In this document: piece after piece, positions 7,608 to 15,567 of the stretch
Layout of the letters: every line of letters begins with the position of its first letter
How positions within the stretch are numbered: position 1 is the stretch's first letter
From: Paenibacillus sp. IHBB 10380
Lineage (GTDB): Bacteria > Bacillota > Bacilli > Paenibacillales > Paenibacillaceae
Length of the DNA stretch: 64,000 nt
NCBI RefSeq assembly: GCF_000949425.1
Contig: NZ_CP010976.1
Location: forward strand, 2,418,001 to 2,482,000
Direction of reading: 5' to 3'
Program-made: the position numbers and the translations under genes
Notes under the pieces: generated by a model
Told to the model about the DNA's origin: nothing
Databases searched by the model: none
Seen by the model: only the letters and a program-made list of their open reading frames with translations

Positions 7608-8297
7608 TTATGTTTCTGAAAGCTCAATTAATTCATTTATCTCATTCTCTGGCAGCAATATGTTTCCGCAATATACTCTGTCTGAATGGAATTCCCACTC
7701 ACCATATGCAACCATAATAGTCTTACATTTAAATTTTTTTACTAATGCCCACACTCCTAAATCCCCTTGTGCACTAGCTTGAAATAAAATCCAATCGTTA
7801 TATTCAGTCCTACATGGTTTTCTAAAAAATTTAAAATATCCTAAATATTCTTCTCCGTCCTTTTGTGTGAATTTATCAGTGATCCTTTCTAAGCGTATTA
7901 CTTCTTCGATCTTAATATTTATCCAAGCTCTTTCTTCATTTTTAGAAATAATACTTTCAAAACTACACTTAATAATTGCTGATGAATCTATTTCATTTGG
8001 ATGTTCCTCCCATCCGTTAAAACTTGATAGAGCAGGTCTGAACAAAGTCCAAAACTTTTCTCCAACTGACATATTAAAAGGAAAATGGACTTGTACTTTT
8101 TTCATCTCACCAGCTATTGGGGGGATTGAAGTCCTTTCCCAATTCCTAATACTCAGATCTGGTACATCTTGCGAAAAATTTGACCATTCCATAACATCTT
8201 CATACGCAACCATTTCAAAACCTTTTTTATCATTTAAGTTTTTTTCCGGCACTTGTTTACATGCACTACATATAAAAGTTAAATTATCAAATTCCAT
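7608..8297 (-). CDS. Hypothetical protein (cassette gene)
   Basis: 229 residues, ATG 8297 with a weak GTAGG RBS. It starts with FICSACKQVPEKN, a CxxC pair recalling one half of a zinc knuckle, but no second CxxC follows close by. The middle contains an aromatic-rich region (FRPALSSFNGWEEHP) and the C-terminal part is predicted mixed alpha/beta. No signal peptide or membrane helix. I do not recognise a family. It is the largest unknown cargo gene of the array. The upstream cassette end CACATAAC matches TTATATG near 7518 at most positions despite the IS110 damage. Confidence 0.6.
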   Translation of the reverse strand: MEFDNLTFICSACKQVPEKNLNDKKGFEMVAYEDVMEWSNFSQDVPDLSIRNWERTSIPPIAGEMKKVQVHFPFNMSVGEKFWTLFRPALSSFNGWEEHPNEIDSSAIIKCSFESIISKNEERAWINIKIEEVIRLERITDKFTQKDGEEYLGYFKFFRKPCRTEYNDWILFQASAQGDLGVWALVKKFKCKTIMVAYGEWEFHSDRVYCGNILLPENEINELIELSET

Positions 8298-8377
8298 ACA
8301 TTACCTACTTTTAATTTAATTTCCCTAGTCACTTCATGAATTGATGTTTTATTTGGTTTTTAAATTTACAGGCCTTT

Positions 8378-8574
8378 CACATAACGTTGTTGTATTCACG
8401 AACCCTCACTTCCTTAAACGACTGAAGGGAGTGGCCGCGACGCGGTTAGGCAGTGCAGGGTTGTCCGGCTGACTTTGCTTCCCTGCTACTGAATCATCTT
8501 CTTCAAAACTACTTTTTACAACTTTGGCCGGACCAAGGAGCGATAGCGACGCAGCGTGAATATGGTGTTGTAAG
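8378..8574 (-). repeat. attC-like recombination site 9 (long variant)
   Basis: Left box CACATAAC (8378-8385), right box GTTGTAAG (8567-8574, GTTG instead of GTTA). Outer stem TATTCACG against CGTGAATA. The stem formed by GTCCGGCTG and GGCCGGAC carries an enlarged loop of about 60 bases, making this the longest copy (197 bp), while the outer arms are normal. This resembles the variable terminal structure of attC sites. Confidence 0.75.
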
Positions 8575-8690
8575 ATGTCAGGGGCTTCCTGAATTCACTT
8601 TCAAAATATGCTCTTCTATATGTTCTAATTTTAATTATTCATTGCACTATATATCTGTTAAATACTAATGCTTTTCAGTTTAGAATTCTT

Positions 8691-8873
8691 CTAAAAAAAT
8701 AAAATTAAGATGCCTCCAAATAATAAAATACAAATAAATACTACAATAAATGCAACTATAAAGTTTAACCATGCTGGACGTTCGCCAATCGGCTCTTTAT
8801 TCAATTGAGTAATTTTGATTTCAATATTTTCTAGTCTTTCATTGATCTTTTTTAATTCATTTTCAATCTCCAT
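8691..8873 (-). CDS. Small coiled-coil plus single-TM protein (cassette gene)
   Basis: 60 residues from ATG 8873 (GGAGG seven bases upstream). Residues 1-27 form a heptad-like charged coiled coil (NELKKINERLENIEIKITQL), followed by a short linker with PIGERPAW and a C-terminal hydrophobic helix FIVAFIVVFICILLFGGILI. Predicted to be anchored in the membrane by its C terminus with the coiled coil in the cytoplasm. This architecture is common among small phage-, toxin- and stress-related proteins, but nothing here decides the role. Confidence 0.65.
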   Translation of the reverse strand: MEIENELKKINERLENIEIKITQLNKEPIGERPAWLNFIVAFIVVFICILLFGGILILFF

Positions 8874-8917
8874 TGAAAATCCTCCAAATAATATCAAGTA
8901 TAGTCTTTCCCCGATTT

Positions 8918-9003
8918 CTTATAACGTTTTGGTGTTCGCGAGCTCTCACTGGCTTAAGGAGCAAAGCGCCGGGTTCGACGGACTTAGCCAGTGCAGGGTT
9001 GTC
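8918..9003 (-). repeat. attC-like recombination site 10, truncated
   Basis: Left box CTTATAAC (8918-8925), then GCTCTCACTGGCTTAAGG, the GGAGCAAAGCGCC hairpin and CTTAGCCAGTGCAGGGTTGTC. Similarity stops at about 9003. The right half, including the GTTA box, has been lost by deletion that probably also removed the 3' end of the next gene. Confidence 0.7.
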
Positions 9004-9069
9004 TAAGACTCCATGGGAGAGACCTAAAGGAATAATTCGGTTATTTCTTTCATAATCCTCATGTTCCTC

Positions 9070-9210
9070 TTAATATATCTTTATATAAGGAGACTCAAGG
9101 GAAATTCTTTCAACACAAAAAGAGATTCTCTCTAAAGTTTCTTCCTTTTTAACCTCATACTTATAAGAGGATATATAGCCAAAACTACCAAGTAATTTTT
9201 GTTCCTCCAT
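9070..9210 (-). CDS. Small hypothetical protein, possibly 3'-truncated cassette gene
   Basis: 46 codons from ATG 9210 to TAA 9070 (product MEEQKLLGSFGYISSYKYEV and onward), preceded by GAGGAAG at good spacing. It sits between the broken site 10 and site 11, where one cassette gene is expected. Because the recombination site that should follow is missing its right half, the gene was probably shortened by the same deletion. No domain recognised. Confidence 0.45.
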   Translation of the reverse strand: MEEQKLLGSFGYISSYKYEVKKEETLERISFCVERISLESPYIKIY

Positions 9211-9249
9211 TGAGTTCACTTCCTCAACAATTTATCTTTTCCCGACTTT

Positions 9250-9383
9250 CGCATAACGTTCTTGTATTCACGAACCCCCACCGGCTTAGATAGCTCTTAT
9301 CTTAGCCAGTGCGGGATTGTCCGCTGAAATCACTTCCTCGAAATTGCTTCTCGCGGACCGATACTTGAATTCTTTGTTATCTG
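9250..9383 (-). repeat. attC-like recombination site 11
   Basis: Left box CGCATAAC (9250-9257), right box GTTATCTG (9376-9383). Internal stems ACCGGCTTAGATAGCTC with TTAGCCAGT, and GTCCGC with GCGGAC. At 134 bp it is the shortest complete copy; the L-side arm next to the right box (ACTTGAATTC) is more divergent. Confidence 0.77.
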
Positions 9384-9409
9384 AAGTATCAGACTTCTTT
9401 GAATAACCC

Positions 9410-9997
9410 TCAAAAGCTCTTCTTGATAAAAGGCATATCTGAAAGAAGTTGAATGTTGTTATTTATTTCAAGGAATATTCCTTCGAAGTCAAATTCCTCT
9501 TCTTCTAATTTAATAATCCAATGATGACCGGCCGTAACCTTGGATACCCCTGCCTTACCTTCGGGATTTACAAAGGCTTCCCATCTAATAAAAGGTAAAC
9601 TGTTATGGGTCATACTTCCTTGAAAAGTATTAATTAATTCTTTGTTTATAAAATCAGTCTTGTTTAAGTAATTCTTATCAATCTCAAATTGATATTCGAT
9701 TTCTAATTCAGTAAATGCTTCATTGTCAAGATCATCATGAGTACACTCTTCGGTCTCATCATGGTAAAGTGAGCAGTTCCCACCGTATATTGATTCGGCA
9801 GTCAACATACTATCCCAATGAAAACTTATTTCTGCTCTAATTAAATGTGGAGGATTGTCATCAATTGGCACACAGAGGAAAGAGAAGTTTCTTTCTAAAC
9901 TTATAGTGTCGATTTGATTTTTCATGTGATAGGGATCCAACCCAGAATCACTTGCAGATTGTAAAATTAGATTAGTAAAATCCTCATATTTAATCAT
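9410..9997 (-). CDS. Hypothetical protein, first cassette of the array
   Basis: 195 residues, ATG 9997 with GGAGG eight bases upstream. Acidic, with a C-Y/H-rich patch (GGNCSLYHDETEECTHDD, about residues 72-90) that could bind metal, and a C-terminal segment HHWIIKLEEEEFDFEGIF. No signal peptide, no membrane helix and no family I recognise. In an integron-type array the cassette nearest the integrase is usually the latest acquired and best expressed; here that is this gene. Its cassette ends CAGATAAC and CAGCTAAC agree at seven of eight bases. Confidence 0.6.
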   Translation of the reverse strand: MIKYEDFTNLILQSASDSGLDPYHMKNQIDTISLERNFSFLCVPIDDNPPHLIRAEISFHWDSMLTAESIYGGNCSLYHDETEECTHDDLDNEAFTELEIEYQFEIDKNYLNKTDFINKELINTFQGSMTHNSLPFIRWEAFVNPEGKAGVSKVTAGHHWIIKLEEEEFDFEGIFLEINNNIQLLSDMPFIKKSF

Positions 9998-10037
9998 ATA
10001 TACCTCCGTGAGATTACCTAAAATTATTGTTATATTT

Positions 10038-10080
10038 CAGCTAACGTTTCCGTGTTCACAACGTCCCACCACCTTAAGGC
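10038..10080 (-). repeat. Half attC-like site 12 or candidate attI
   Basis: The box CAGCTAAC (10038-10045) and adjoining CGTGTTCACAACG match the left arm of the other sites, but similarity ends after CACCTTAAGG and the recombinase remnant follows. Two readings fit: a truncated attC, or a simple attI-type primary site, which has only one core box next to the integrase. Sequence alone does not decide. Confidence 0.55.
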
Positions 10081-10095
10081 TCTATAGGAGCCTTC
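10073..10095 (-). terminator. Hairpin after recombinase remnant
   Basis: AAGGCTC TATAG GAGCCTT forms a perfect 7-bp stem just downstream of the recombinase stop codon (10122-10124, minus strand). There is no U-run, so it may be part of the adjacent recombination site rather than a terminator. Confidence 0.35.
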
Positions 10096-10121
10096 GTCTG
10101 TATTTGCCTTCTTCGATTGGA

Positions 10122-10849
10122 TCAACCATTAACAGGTTCATGAATGTTCCGCCCCATCCGATCCAAAGGACTCTGGATGCGGCGGATATCTTTGATGCTG
10201 ACATGGGTATAGATGTCGGTTATCTTCGAGCTTGCGTGTCCTAGTAGTTCTTGAATGTATCGAAGATCTGTGCCGTCTCTAATAGGTGAGTAGCCAAGGA
10301 GTGCCGCAGCGTGTGTACTGTAGCTGGCTTAGATATTCCCGCTTTACGTATAGCTTTCTCAAAAACATGTTGCAGAGACCATTCAGTAAGATGGTGATCT
10401 CGATCTTTTCCTTCTGGGAACAAGTAATTGATTATAAGTTGAGTCTCCATATAGGATTGTAGCATTGAATAAGCTGCGTTCACCGTGCCCTATATAGGCC
10501 TTTTGAGTCTTAATGTATACCCTTTCATCTTTAAAGTGTCCCTCAGCTTTTGCAAAGCATCCTTTTCAGCACCAGTGTGAAGTTGTAGAAGCTCAAGAAA
10601 CCACTCCACCAAGTGAGGGCTTTTCACCACTACAGGCAAGTCCTGCAATGCATGGCACAGGACCAGAATAGCCAATTTCCTCCCTGGAATCACCCAATAC
10701 TTTGCCGTAGCATCCGATTTACGACCGGGAACACTATTAATTGCTTTAATCCATTCATCAATATAAGGTGTTTCTACAATCGCATCACCATTCTCTGCAC
10801 GATCCAATATGACATATTGACTTGATGAGTATACATTCGCTTTCATCAT
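10122..10849 (-). pseudogene. Tyrosine recombinase (IntI/XerC-like), frameshifted and internally deleted
   Basis: Three pieces of one gene are visible. (1) 10490-10849: an N-terminal extension with YIDEWIKAINSVPGRK and KYWVIPGRK, ending in LRDTLKMKGY. (2) After a frame change, TQKAYIGHGERS, the start of a SAM-like core-binding domain; most of that domain and the first catalytic Arg are deleted. (3) 10241-10483: LFPEGKDRDHH and AGISKPATVHTLRHS (H-x-x-R). A further one-base shift near 10263 leads to LRYIQELLGHAS (His) and DIYTHV (catalytic Tyr), then IQSPLD. AGISKPATxHTLRHS and xSPLD recall integron integrases, but the long IntI-specific insertion is not obvious, so a Xer-type relative is equally possible. 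It is transcribed in the same direction as the cassettes. Confidence 0.8.
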
Positions 10850-10894
10850 TCCATTCTCCTTTCAAATTATAGAATCTATTGCTACAATTCCAGA

Positions 10895-10931
10895 CAAAAA
10901 AAGACAGCCCCCTTAGTGTCGTGACTGTCCC
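10895..10931 (-). terminator. Intrinsic terminator downstream of the P450 gene
   Basis: On the minus strand, GGGACAG and CTGTC pair across a loop and are followed by seven T residues, about 100 bases after the CYP102 stop codon. Confidence 0.6.
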
Positions 10932-11031
10932 AATCAGGTATTCAGTTAACGGTAACCAAAATTTAGAATCCTCACACTGTCTTATCTACATCTTTAAATC
11001 ATGCTTCACGCTTTGTTCCTCACCAAATCCA

Positions 11032-14000
11032 TCAAATCCCTGCCCACACATCCTTCGCATATCGCCCTTCATTCTGAAGTCCATCCAGCCATGCTTTGGC
11101 TTCTTGTTCATCTACGGTGTGGACCTCTTGATAAGCCTCTTGTAATGTCTTCTCAACATCTGGTGCCATCTTACTGCCATCACCACATATATAAAGTCGG
11201 CCGTTATGATCCAGAATGTCGATTAATTCTTCCTTATTCTTGTTCATTAGATGTTGCACATACGTTTTCTCATCTTGTCCCTTACGGGAGAAGGCCGTAT
11301 GAAGTGTAACTACACCATCCCGTTCATATTGTTCAAGCTCTTCGCGGTATATGAAGTCGTCTTCGGTTCTGCATCCAAAGTAAAGATGGGCAGCGCCGAG
11401 TGTCTTGCCTTCCTGCTTCAATGCAGCGCGAGCCTGTAAGAAACCACGGAATGGCGCTACACCCGTTCCTGGACCTACCATGATAATGGGTGTCTCCGTA
11501 TCTTCTGGAAGCTGGAATCCAGATTCCGGCGTTCTAACGAACATGACGATATCATCTCCGGGCTTACGATCAGCAAGGTAGTTGGATGTCACACCACGAT
11601 ATTCGCCGTGACCGCTCCAAGCCGGACCTTGTACGACTGCAACCGTAATACTCGATCGCTCCGGCGTAAGACGCGGTGAGCTGGATATGGAATAATATCT
11701 TGCTTTTAATGGTGGTAGCAGCTCCAAGAATCGCTCAAACGACATTTCGCAAGCTTCATATTTTTCAAGAATGTCGAGCATGGAGATCCGTTTCTTCAAT
11801 ACTTGCTCCTTGTAAGCTTCCTCCTCAAGCAAAGCTTCAATTTCATGCTTATGTGGAGGACATACGGTAACGACCATCAGTTCACGGAGTTGCGCACGAG
11901 TTGCCGCTTCCTGTAGTTCTACGCTATGGCTGAGCAAATCATATAGACTCACAGGACTATCCAAAGGAAGATGAGCCGAGCTACGCCCACTCGCCTTCAC
12001 AACCAATTGATCGTTACCATTCAATCCGAATCGTCTTAAGACTCTATCCACAATCTCTCTGCTATTGCTAGGTAATACCCCAAGGTGATCTCCTTCTTGA
12101 TACGTTACCCCTTCAGGTAAAGTGATCTCAATATGTCGAGTACTTCTACCTGTATTGACTAATTGGAGTTCATTGTTTTCCGTAACTGTAGCGTGTACGG
12201 CTTCATAAGATTGAGCAAGCGGTGCCCCTGCTAAGCCACTTACAAATTGAACAGTCAATGAGCTGCGCTCTTTGTCCATCTTCTCATTGAATTTCAGTTC
12301 GAAAGCTTCCATTACGTCAGGCCACAAGCGATCTCGCCAGTCCTCCAACTCCTTCTCAAAATCTCCACTTGCATCTCCCTCTCCACGTAGAGAGAGTCTT
12401 CTAGCTCCCTTATCAGCAAGTTGCTTATCGATAAATTTCGGCACATCTTGATACGTACTGGCCCAATTTCGATCTCCACAACCGAATACTACATAATTAA
12501 CACCTTCCAGTTCACCTGGTTCCACCCTTTCAAGCCATTGCACGAACTCACTTGCATTACTAGGTGGCTTGCCGTTATAAGAGGCGGTAACGATAAATAC
12601 AGCTGCCCCTTCTTTCGGTAATTTCCCTATTCGGTTGTTAAGGGTGTCCACCTCACTTCTGACACCATAGAAACGAGCGGTATCCGCCAGTTCGCGGGCA
12701 ATACCTTCGGCTGTACCTAAGTTAGATCCATAAAGAACTAACAGCGACAAGTGACTTGCTCCGATAATTGAGACACTTTGTGGTTCCTGATTGGTTCGAT
12801 TGTCATCTTTGCCCGTGCTAGATGATTTGTCGGCTACAGACATATTCAATTCCATCGGCTGTCGAGAACGAACATGTATTGTGAAATTATCCGGTTTGAG
12901 GGTTAATGTTTCCTTCACTTTAAGCTGATAATGAGTATGATCTATCAACTCGAAATGTTTAAGTACCATCCCAAGCACGAGTACCGCTTCATGTAATGCG
13001 AATTGCTGTCCAATACAGGCCCGTTGTCCGTTACCGAAAGGTTTGTAAGCATCCTGTGGTACTTGGCTCTGATCCTCGAATCTCTCGGGTCTGAAATCCT
13101 CTACATCATCCCCCCATGCATTCGTATCGCGATGAAGCTTAGGGATTAGAACATTCACACTTTCCCCCTTCTTCAGCGGATATCTCCCAGCAAGGATCGT
13201 ATCCTCTTTGGCAAATAGAGAAAAGGCTGGCGCGGTTGGCCATAAACGTAAAGTTTCACTCAAGATCATTCGAATATATTTGAGATCAAGAACCTGCTTA
13301 TAAGTTGGGGTTGAATCCGTTAGAACACGGTCCACCTCTTCATAAGCCTTATGTAGCTTATCTAGATTATTCAGAAGATAGTATATTGCAAAAGAAAGTA
13401 AACCACTCGTTGTTTCATGTCCAGCTATTAAGAAGGTAATAATCTGATAGCGAATATTCTCATCATCAATACCTTCACCTGTTTCAGGGTCTTTATTATT
13501 TAACATTCGAGAGAGTAGATCCTCTGCGTCTTGATTCCCACTCAGTCTACGCTCAGCAATAATGTTATCCACTAGGGAGTTGATGGCCTCGATATCGCGC
13601 TTGAACTGACGTTTTGTCATAGGCATCAACTTATCTTGAATCCCTAGACGGGTCAGCTGACTCATCGCTTCATCTAATGCTCTAACCATACTAACAATAA
13701 AAGGATGGGGCTGATCACGATAGAAGCTATTAAAACGATAATCAAACCCACATAAGCCGATCGTATCAAGTGTAAGACGGGTCATATCTTCCGGAACATT
13801 GACGCTTTCGTCTGGATTCAATCGTGCCCACTTTTGGACAAGTTGTACCGCAATATCAACCATCATGTTGTGGTATCCCTGCATCGCTCTTTGACTAAAG
13901 CTAGGTAGAAGGATGTTATGTGCCTTTTGCCAATTGGGTTCCTCTGTAGCGCTTGTAAACAGCCCATCTCCTGTAAAAGCACTGACCTTCTGCAAAGGGG

Positions 14001-14232
14001 CCCACACTTTTTTATCAAAACGAGACTCATCGCACGCATCAGCCACCAAATCTTGATCGGAAATGTAAATCTCGCTTCTTCCCCCTGGATAATCCATTCT
14101 GAAAATAGGTCCGAACTCATCTGCCAGTCTGACCATCGACTGAACGGGTTCCTCTATGTTCAACTGGGGTAAATTCCCGAGTGGACCGAATGTTTTGGGT
14201 TGAGGGATTTGAGGATTCTTGTTGTTGTCCAT
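11032..14232 (-). CDS. Self-sufficient cytochrome P450 CYP102 (P450-BM3 type, P450-reductase fusion)
   Basis: 1066 residues, the size of CYP102 enzymes, which hydroxylate medium- and long-chain fatty acids using NADPH. P450 domain (about 1-460): I-helix AGHETTSG, ExxR in ETLRLWP, heme-ligand Cys in [14 protein letters not shown]. Linker, then the FMN flavodoxin domain from about 495 ([15 protein letters not shown]), FAD domain ([18 protein letters not shown]) and NADPH domain ([23 protein letters not shown]), ending DVWAGI. All catalytic motifs are present. B. subtilis homologues are CypB and CypD, controlled by FatR; no TetR-type repressor is adjacent here. RBS GGAGG before ATG 14232. Cytosolic. 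Confidence 0.95.
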   Translation of the reverse strand: MDNNKNPQIPQPKTFGPLGNLPQLNIEEPVQSMVRLADEFGPIFRMDYPGGRSEIYISDQDLVADACDESRFDKKVWAPLQKVSAFTGDGLFTSATEEPNWQKAHNILLPSFSQRAMQGYHNMMVDIAVQLVQKWARLNPDESVNVPEDMTRLTLDTIGLCGFDYRFNSFYRDQPHPFIVSMVRALDEAMSQLTRLGIQDKLMPMTKRQFKRDIEAINSLVDNIIAERRLSGNQDAEDLLSRMLNNKDPETGEGIDDENIRYQIITFLIAGHETTSGLLSFAIYYLLNNLDKLHKAYEEVDRVLTDSTPTYKQVLDLKYIRMILSETLRLWPTAPAFSLFAKEDTILAGRYPLKKGESVNVLIPKLHRDTNAWGDDVEDFRPERFEDQSQVPQDAYKPFGNGQRACIGQQFALHEAVLVLGMVLKHFELIDHTHYQLKVKETLTLKPDNFTIHVRSRQPMELNMSVADKSSSTGKDDNRTNQEPQSVSIIGASHLSLLVLYGSNLGTAEGIARELADTARFYGVRSEVDTLNNRIGKLPKEGAAVFIVTASYNGKPPSNASEFVQWLERVEPGELEGVNYVVFGCGDRNWASTYQDVPKFIDKQLADKGARRLSLRGEGDASGDFEKELEDWRDRLWPDVMEAFELKFNEKMDKERSSLTVQFVSGLAGAPLAQSYEAVHATVTENNELQLVNTGRSTRHIEITLPEGVTYQEGDHLGVLPSNSREIVDRVLRRFGLNGNDQLVVKASGRSSAHLPLDSPVSLYDLLSHSVELQEAATRAQLRELMVVTVCPPHKHEIEALLEEEAYKEQVLKKRISMLDILEKYEACEMSFERFLELLPPLKARYYSISSSPRLTPERSSITVAVVQGPAWSGHGEYRGVTSNYLADRKPGDDIVMFVRTPESGFQLPEDTETPIIMVGPGTGVAPFRGFLQARAALKQEGKTLGAAHLYFGCRTEDDFIYREELEQYERDGVVTLHTAFSRKGQDEKTYVQHLMNKNKEELIDILDHNGRLYICGDGSKMAPDVEKTLQEAYQEVHTVDEQEAKAWLDGLQNEGRYAKDVWAGI

Positions 14233-14373
14233 TACACTAGTCCTCCATTATATTTATTCTATGCATCTGTCTAATTCACAAGTTCAATGAACCATTCATG
14301 CTCTTATTATGATTTCCATCTAAGGGATTTTTATTTACGTACTCATGATTTACCCAATTCAATCTTCATTGAC

Positions 14374-14422
14374 GCAAAAAAACCTTCAGCGTCACTATAT
14401 TAGTGGCACGGAAGGTTCTTTC
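14374..14422 (-). terminator. Intrinsic terminator of the AI-2E permease operon
   Basis: An imperfect hairpin with arms AACCTTC and GAAGGTT, plus inner pairing of GTCAC and GTGGC-type bases, followed on the minus strand by seven T residues. It lies about 50 bases after the 14468 stop codon. Confidence 0.75.
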
Positions 14423-14467
14423 ATGTTTATTTTAAATTCAGTCAGACCACATCGCTAGGATCAACCT

Positions 14468-15547
14468 TTAAGCATCTTCCCATTTATGTTTGAAGAACAG
14501 TTGATACACCTTAATAACTACGATTTTGACAATCATATATCCGGGAATAATGACGATCATACCGATGATGCCAAACGCATCACCACCCACTAAGACCAAT
14601 ATGATCGTAGTAAGTGGGTGAATATCTAGCTGTTTGCCGAAAATATATGGTGATATAATATTATCCTGAATTTGTTGTGCGACTAGAATAACAACTAAAG
14701 ACCAAATGGCAACGGAGGGCGATTCGATCAAGCCAATAATAACAATCGGTACGGAAGACAGAATGGCACCAATAAAAGGGATAAAGTTCATTATAATGGC
14801 TACCACAGTCAGCAAAAGCGCATAAGGCAGACCTATAATAAGGAATCCAATGTACATGAGTACGCCGAGTGCAACATTGACAACAACCCTGCCCACAATG
14901 AAATTGCTAAGAGCATGATCAATATCTTGCATGACCTTATTACCTTCTTCACGGAAACGTTTAGGCATAAAACTAACAATTTTCTGACCAAATTTCTCGC
15001 CCTCCTTCAACATATAGAATAGAAGGATCGGGAAGGTAAAGAGAATGACCGCAAAATTGGAGAAAAAAGAAAACATACCTGCTACGTAATTAGTCAAAAA
15101 TGATAATCCCTTGTTCAGATATTCAGTCAATTGAGATAACGGACTCACTCCTTCTGGAAGAATGACCGACAGAATTCCGTTCTGTTCCAGTTCTTGTACC
15201 TGCTTACTCAACGCATTGAGCAGATTCGGAGCATTATCCATTAAATTATAAAATTGAGTGCGTAAAGAAGGCCATACCCCAATGATAAAAAGGACGAGTA
15301 GGATTGCTATAACTAAATAAATAATTAGAATAACCAAAGACCTGTTTAATTTAGGGCGTTCCATCCAATTGACCAGCGGGCGCAATAGGTAATAAAAGAA
15401 AGAGGCCAGCATTAATGGAACCATAACAACAGTTAATAACGAAAGTAATGGCTTAAAAATAAAATCAACAAGCGACCCCAAATAAATAATAGCAAATACT
15501 AAAATAACAGCGATACACATTTTGATAAATCGGTTCAATGAGGTCAA
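14468..15547 (-). CDS. AI-2E family (YtvI/PerM-like) permease
   Basis: 359 residues, seven or eight predicted membrane helices with the family's large central extracytoplasmic or amphipathic region. The conserved C-terminal part contains AIIMNFIPFIGAILSSVP and ISPYIFGKQLDIHPL, hallmarks of the COG0628 family, which includes TqsA-type AI-2 exporters and Na+/H+ antiporter-like members. Substrate not predictable. The start is TTG 15547 with GGAGG seven bases upstream. It is the third gene of an operon with the upstream response regulator and kinase (gap of 20 bases) and ends at a terminator, so it may be their target or partner. Confidence 0.88.
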   Translation of the reverse strand: MTSLNRFIKMCIAVILVFAIIYLGSLVDFIFKPLLSLLTVVMVPLMLASFFYYLLRPLVNWMERPKLNRSLVILIIYLVIAILLVLFIIGVWPSLRTQFYNLMDNAPNLLNALSKQVQELEQNGILSVILPEGVSPLSQLTEYLNKGLSFLTNYVAGMFSFFSNFAVILFTFPILLFYMLKEGEKFGQKIVSFMPKRFREEGNKVMQDIDHALSNFIVGRVVVNVALGVLMYIGFLIIGLPYALLLTVVAIIMNFIPFIGAILSSVPIVIIGLIESPSVAIWSLVVILVAQQIQDNIISPYIFGKQLDIHPLTTIILVLVGGDAFGIIGMIVIIPGYMIVKIVVIKVYQLFFKHKWEDA

Positions 15548-15567
15548 GATGTTTCCTCCAATTTATG

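Larger units (their letters stand above)
1..10080 (-). mobile_element. Integron-like gene-cassette array (CALIN-like) in a Firmicute
   Basis: Twelve related palindromic elements alternate with single small genes that read on the minus strand. Each gene is followed by one element, the cassette order of integrons. Outer boxes are xxxxTAACG (left, plus strand) and GTTAxxxx (right); on the minus strand these correspond to R'' (RYYYAAC) and R' (GTTRRRY) of attC sites. The variable bases flanking each gene are reverse complements of one another, as expected for units excised and joined at G^TT. Genes are clearly AT-richer than the elements between them. The array extends beyond the left edge; its right end abuts a degenerate tyrosine recombinase gene. 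What is seen is the architecture; calling it an integron is inference, because no intact integrase is present. Confidence 0.75.

Noticed and set aside
268..10080. Repeat family as MITEs or REP-like transposed elements
   Set aside because: Such elements would carry target duplications on either side of each element; here complementarity lies across the gene between two elements instead.
268..10080. Repeat family as riboswitches or group II introns
   Set aside because: They lie downstream of genes, have no constant relation to the next start codon, show symmetric outer boxes and contain no intron domain V or known aptamer blocks.
10008..10244. Plus-strand frame across site 12 and the recombinase 3' end
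   Set aside because: Overlaps better-supported features on the other strand and lacks an RBS.
11032..14232. P450 gene as part of a biosynthetic cluster
   Set aside because: No NRPS, PKS or tailoring genes nearby; the CYP102 fusion is a self-sufficient fatty-acid hydroxylase.
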